64,000 bases of DNA from an uncultured Acidobacteriota bacterium (GTDB lineage: Bacteria > Acidobacteriota > Terriglobia > Bryobacterales > Bryobacteraceae). Shown piece by piece: positions 61,849-64,000 of this stretch; position 1 is the first letter of the stretch, and the number at the start of each line of letters is the position of its first letter. Below the pieces are notes generated by a model that was not told where the DNA came from, did not search any database, and saw only the letters and a program-made list of their open reading frames with translations. The stretch covers positions 32,469 to 96,468 of the forward strand of contig CADECY010000019.1 of the NCBI GenBank assembly GCA_902825945.1. The letters are read 5' to 3'. A program made the position numbers and the translations under genes.

Positions 61849-62043
61849 TCACCTCCGGTCGCTGGCGTCACCACCAGCGCCATGATTGCGTGCCTTGAGA
61901 GCAGCCGTCAGACTTGCGGCGCATTGCGCCACGGTTCGCGCCTGATCGCGCGGCAGGGCCGGAGCCAAGCGTCGCAGGGTCTCGCGGACCTCGACCGCGC
62001 TACGGGCGAGCCTGAGGTGATCCGGTGACCATTGGCGCCTCAT
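61849..62043 (-). CDS. Small helical protein (64 aa)
   Basis: ATG 62043, overlapping the stop of the gene before (ATGA), to TGA 61849. MRRQWSPDHLRLARSAVEVR, ETLRRLAPALPRDQARTVAQ and CAASLTAALKARNHGAGGD form an Arg- and Ala-rich helical protein. No family recognised. The tight junctions on both sides support it. Confidence 0.55.
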   Translation of the reverse strand: MRRQWSPDHLRLARSAVEVRETLRRLAPALPRDQARTVAQCAASLTAALKARNHGAGGDASDRR

Positions 62044-62180
62044 GCGACCCTCCATCGGATCTCGAGATGAGCCGCGCATCTCGGGCACTGTCGGCGCCCC
62101 CATACCGGGATCTCGATCAGCCATCCACAGCGCCAGCATTCCACCTCGAAGACTTCCACCAGCCGAGCCAACCGGATCAT
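62040..62180 (-). CDS. Tiny zinc-ribbon protein (46 aa)
   Basis: ATG 62180 with GGAG 8 bases upstream (GGAGATGCGCGC); a start 15 bases earlier is an alternative. MIRLARLVEVFEVECWRCGW, LIEIPVWGRRQCPRCAAHLE has two CxxC pairs spaced like a zinc ribbon. Its ATG overlaps the stop of the replication-type gene (ATGA). Confidence 0.6.
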   Translation of the reverse strand: MIRLARLVEVFEVECWRCGWLIEIPVWGRRQCPRCAAHLEIRWRVA

Positions 62181-63679
62181 GCGCGCATCTCCCATCCGCC
62201 CGAGCATGCGCTCGTGAGCATCTGGCCGGGCGTGACGAACGATCCCAGCCCAGTAGATCTGCGCTTGCGGTTGGCTTCCTCGCGCTGCTCTTCCTTCGCC
62301 TTCCTCTCGGCGTGGAGCTTCGCGGCGATCGCATCCTTGCGAACAAACGCGTTGTGCTTCTCGACTCGATCGGGTTGGGAAGCCTTGGCCCGCTCGCCGT
62401 GCTCGCAGCCGCAAAACTCGATGAACTGCAACAACGAGTCCGGAGGAATGCCGTCTGGTCGCTGGCCGGTTTCGAGATAGCCATCTCCGCCACAGTGCGG
62501 ACACCGCGCGTCACGAGCCGCCTTTCGCTCGTCATCGGCTTTGGCCGCCGCACCATTGGCACACGCGCAGTACTCCTCGGTCTCCAGAATCCGTCCGTAA
62601 CCGTGGCAGTCGTCACAGTGTTTCACGGTATCGATCGAGTGTCGGCGCCAGCCCTTCGCTTCGCATTGCGCGACACGCTGAGCCTGCTCGGCGACCCGCT
62701 TCTTCCACGCGTCCCTTCTCGCGGTATCGTCATGATCGGACAGTTCCGGTTCCGTCACATTTGCCGATGGCTGGTAGCTCGCCCGGTTGTCCGGCCAGGA
62801 TCGAGCGTCGGCCAGCAGCAGCCCGTATCCGGGATTGCGAAATTTTCGTGGGTCGGCATCGAACGCTTCGGCCCAAGTGTCGAAGTCGGATCGATCGCGG
62901 AAGAACCTACCGCCGATGATCTGGTTTGTGATCGTGGCATCCGGGAGCGGAAACGTCGTGATCGGCACGGACGATCCGAAGACCGCCTCTCGCTCTCGCC
63001 CGTGGCGCAGTCGTCGCAGGGTCTCTCGAGCATGCTCGAACGGGATCGGTTCGAGTTCGGTTTCTGAAACAGAGAGCGCGTTCGTCGTCGTCGATTCGAT
63101 CGGTTGTTCGGGTTCCGCCTCTGCTACTGAATCTCCTCCGAACGACGACGTCGTTTCATGAATCGTTTCTATCTGAATCGTTTCTTCCTTATATGCACTC
63201 GGGGTTTTTGCGGATGCTTGCCTCCGCAAATTGCCCGAGTCAATGCCGCAAATCTGCGGACTCAATGCGCCGGTCTGGCATTCACTCCGCAAATCTGCGG
63301 ACTCAACCGTGTTCTTCATTGATTCCAAAAGGTTTGTGTGCATTCGGAACGTGTGATCCGGGGTTCCACCCTGACCGTTGAATTTCGTCGTGATGTACCC
63401 CTGTCGGCGAAGCTCTCCGAGCCATCTGGTGATCGAGTCCGGGGACACGGCGAGCTTCTTTGCCAAGGTCTGGTTGGACGGGTTGCATTGACCGTCCTTG
63501 CCGGAGAAGAGCATCAGCCGGCCGTAGAGCAGCTTTGCCCCGTGGGTCAGCTTTGGATCCTCGAGAACCCCAAGAGGAATTGGCGCGCAAAGGAACTGGT
63601 TGTACGGGTTGATCGGCTCGCCGATCCGGGCGAGTGGGGGGCGCTTGCGCGCCCCTATTCTGTTCTCGGGTCCAGTCAT
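62177..63679 (-). CDS. Replication-type winged-helix protein with DnaJ-like zinc fingers
   Basis: 500 aa. Residues about 25-115 form a helix-turn-helix/winged-helix domain as in phage replication proteins (VLEDPKLTHGAKLLYGRLML, NPSNQTLAKKLAVSPDSITR, WLGELRRQGYITTKFNG). A polar Ser/Thr/Glu-rich linker (about 140-230) follows, then a domain with FFRDRSDFDTWAEAFDADPR, and a C-terminal Cys-rich part with CDDCHGYGRI, CACANG, CPHCGGDGYLETG and CGCEHG. The CxxCxGxG pattern is that of DnaJ zinc fingers. The tail is coiled coil (AERKAKEEQREEANRKRR). A role as replication initiator or helper is inferred. Confidence 0.75.
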   Translation of the reverse strand: MTGPENRIGARKRPPLARIGEPINPYNQFLCAPIPLGVLEDPKLTHGAKLLYGRLMLFSGKDGQCNPSNQTLAKKLAVSPDSITRWLGELRRQGYITTKFNGQGGTPDHTFRMHTNLLESMKNTVESADLRSECQTGALSPQICGIDSGNLRRQASAKTPSAYKEETIQIETIHETTSSFGGDSVAEAEPEQPIESTTTNALSVSETELEPIPFEHARETLRRLRHGREREAVFGSSVPITTFPLPDATITNQIIGGRFFRDRSDFDTWAEAFDADPRKFRNPGYGLLLADARSWPDNRASYQPSANVTEPELSDHDDTARRDAWKKRVAEQAQRVAQCEAKGWRRHSIDTVKHCDDCHGYGRILETEEYCACANGAAAKADDERKAARDARCPHCGGDGYLETGQRPDGIPPDSLLQFIEFCGCEHGERAKASQPDRVEKHNAFVRKDAIAAKLHAERKAKEEQREEANRKRRSTGLGSFVTPGQMLTSACSGGWEMRA

Positions 63680-64000
63680 TGCCCACCCTCGATGATGGCG
63701 AGCAGCTCTGCGGCCAACTCGCCATCGGCCACAGTGATCCGTTCCTTCACCGCCTTGACCCGCTTGTGCTCGTCGGCGTACTTGCGGGCTTCGATTTGAA
63801 ACGCGTTCATCAGCGCGTCGGAGAAACTGTCGCTCGTCTCTCGGCTCTTCGTTTGCCTCACGATCTCAGCCCCGAAATTCGACAGGAGCGCTCGGCAGTT
63901 CTCGGGTGACAAGTCGTAGCCGGAGAAGTCGCCGTCCGCAAAGCGAGCCAACACGTCCAGGACGGGCTCGTCATCGTCCGTGTCATCACCAACGGCGTTG
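63676..64000 (-). CDS. Truncated phage-element protein, start beyond window
   Basis: The frame is open to the window edge (108 codons seen). It ends at TGA 63676, overlapping the ATG of the replication-type gene. Visible text: NAVGDDTDDDEPVLDVLARF, FSGYDLSPENCRALLSNFGA, SDSFSDALMNAFQIEARKYA, VKERITVADGELAAELLAII. A GTG at 63954 exists, but the acidic stretch before it reads as coding. Function unknown. Confidence 0.55.
   Translation of the reverse strand, partial: NAVGDDTDDDEPVLDVLARFADGDFSGYDLSPENCRALLSNFGAEIVRQTKSRETSDSFSDALMNAFQIEARKYADEHKRVKAVKERITVADGELAAELLAIIEGGQ

Larger units (their letters stand above)
53230..64000. mobile_element. Integrated head-and-packaging element at tRNA-Gly, extends beyond window
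   Basis: All recognised genes are on the minus strand: integrase, AlpA-like protein, EXLDI-like protein, then prohead protease, connector, portal, capsid, terminase pair, HNH nuclease, small zinc-ribbon proteins and a replication-type protein. Head and DNA-packaging genes are present, while no tail, baseplate, tape-measure or lysis gene is seen in 10.8 kb. The left boundary is the tRNA; the right boundary lies outside the window. It fits a capsid-forming satellite or a rearranged siphovirus prophage. Confidence 0.8.

Noticed and set aside
53298..64000. Complete tailed prophage lying inside the window
   Set aside because: No tail tube, tape-measure, baseplate, holin or endolysin gene is seen; only head, packaging, integration and replication functions are present, though the right end is outside the window.

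Overview
The window is a high-GC bacterial chromosome segment that most resembles an Acidobacteriota genome of the Bryobacterales / 'Solibacter' type. This is inferred from gene content, not from a marker tree. The supporting content is: a very large Oar-like TonB-dependent receptor with a carboxypeptidase-like N-terminal domain; an SBBP/DUF7948-type propeller protein; a YncE/phosphoesterase fusion; several exported Gfo/Idh/MocA and sugar-isomerase proteins; FlbD-MotA-MotB; and a Gram-negative envelope set (Tol-Pal, LpxA/LpxI, FabZ).

Layout, left part (1-17.7 kb): the end of a secreted propeller protein and an amidohydrolase; an ECF sigma factor coupled to a small Cys-containing protein; an LssY_C-domain protein overlapping a PAP2 phosphatase; a pilin; a UDP-galactopyranose-mutase-like flavoprotein divergent from an exported oxidoreductase; a sigma-54 activator, an atypical receiver protein and a glycosyltransferase; a sugar isomerase-like protein; and a YncE/phosphoesterase protein.

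Middle part (17.7-53.1 kb): flbD-motA-motB, a fasciclin protein, an M20 peptidase, a Wzc-like tyrosine autokinase and recN. Then comes a complete tolQ-tolR-tolA/tonB-tolB-pal-cpoB cluster whose tolQ seems to start at a rare AUU codon. It is followed by a DeoC-like protein without the Schiff-base lysine, a fused AroD-AroE, an amidase, glpX and an ACT protein. A decayed zone with a Uma2 pseudogene and a broken second ACT copy follows. After it come an M43 protease, an oxidoreductase with a rhomboid protease, a sialidase-like protein, a second M20 peptidase, the fabZ-lpxA-lpxI-oxidoreductase-TonB operon with a tiny membrane protein at its end, a sulfatase, an M28 peptidase and the large TonB-dependent receptor.

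Right part (53.18-64.0 kb): a tRNA-Gly(UCC) gene followed by an integrated element that runs past the window end. All recognised genes are on the minus strand: integrase, AlpA-like regulator, an EXLDI-like protein, a terminator, then prohead protease, head-tail connector, portal, major capsid protein, a small unknown protein, large and small terminase, HNH nuclease, three tiny overlapping genes (two zinc ribbons), a winged-helix/zinc-finger replication-type protein and one truncated gene. A complete head and packaging set is present with no tail or lysis gene, and the element's left boundary lies directly beyond the integrase. This is the pattern of a capsid-forming satellite (cf-PICI-like) more than of a full tailed prophage. 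It is the most interesting system in the window.
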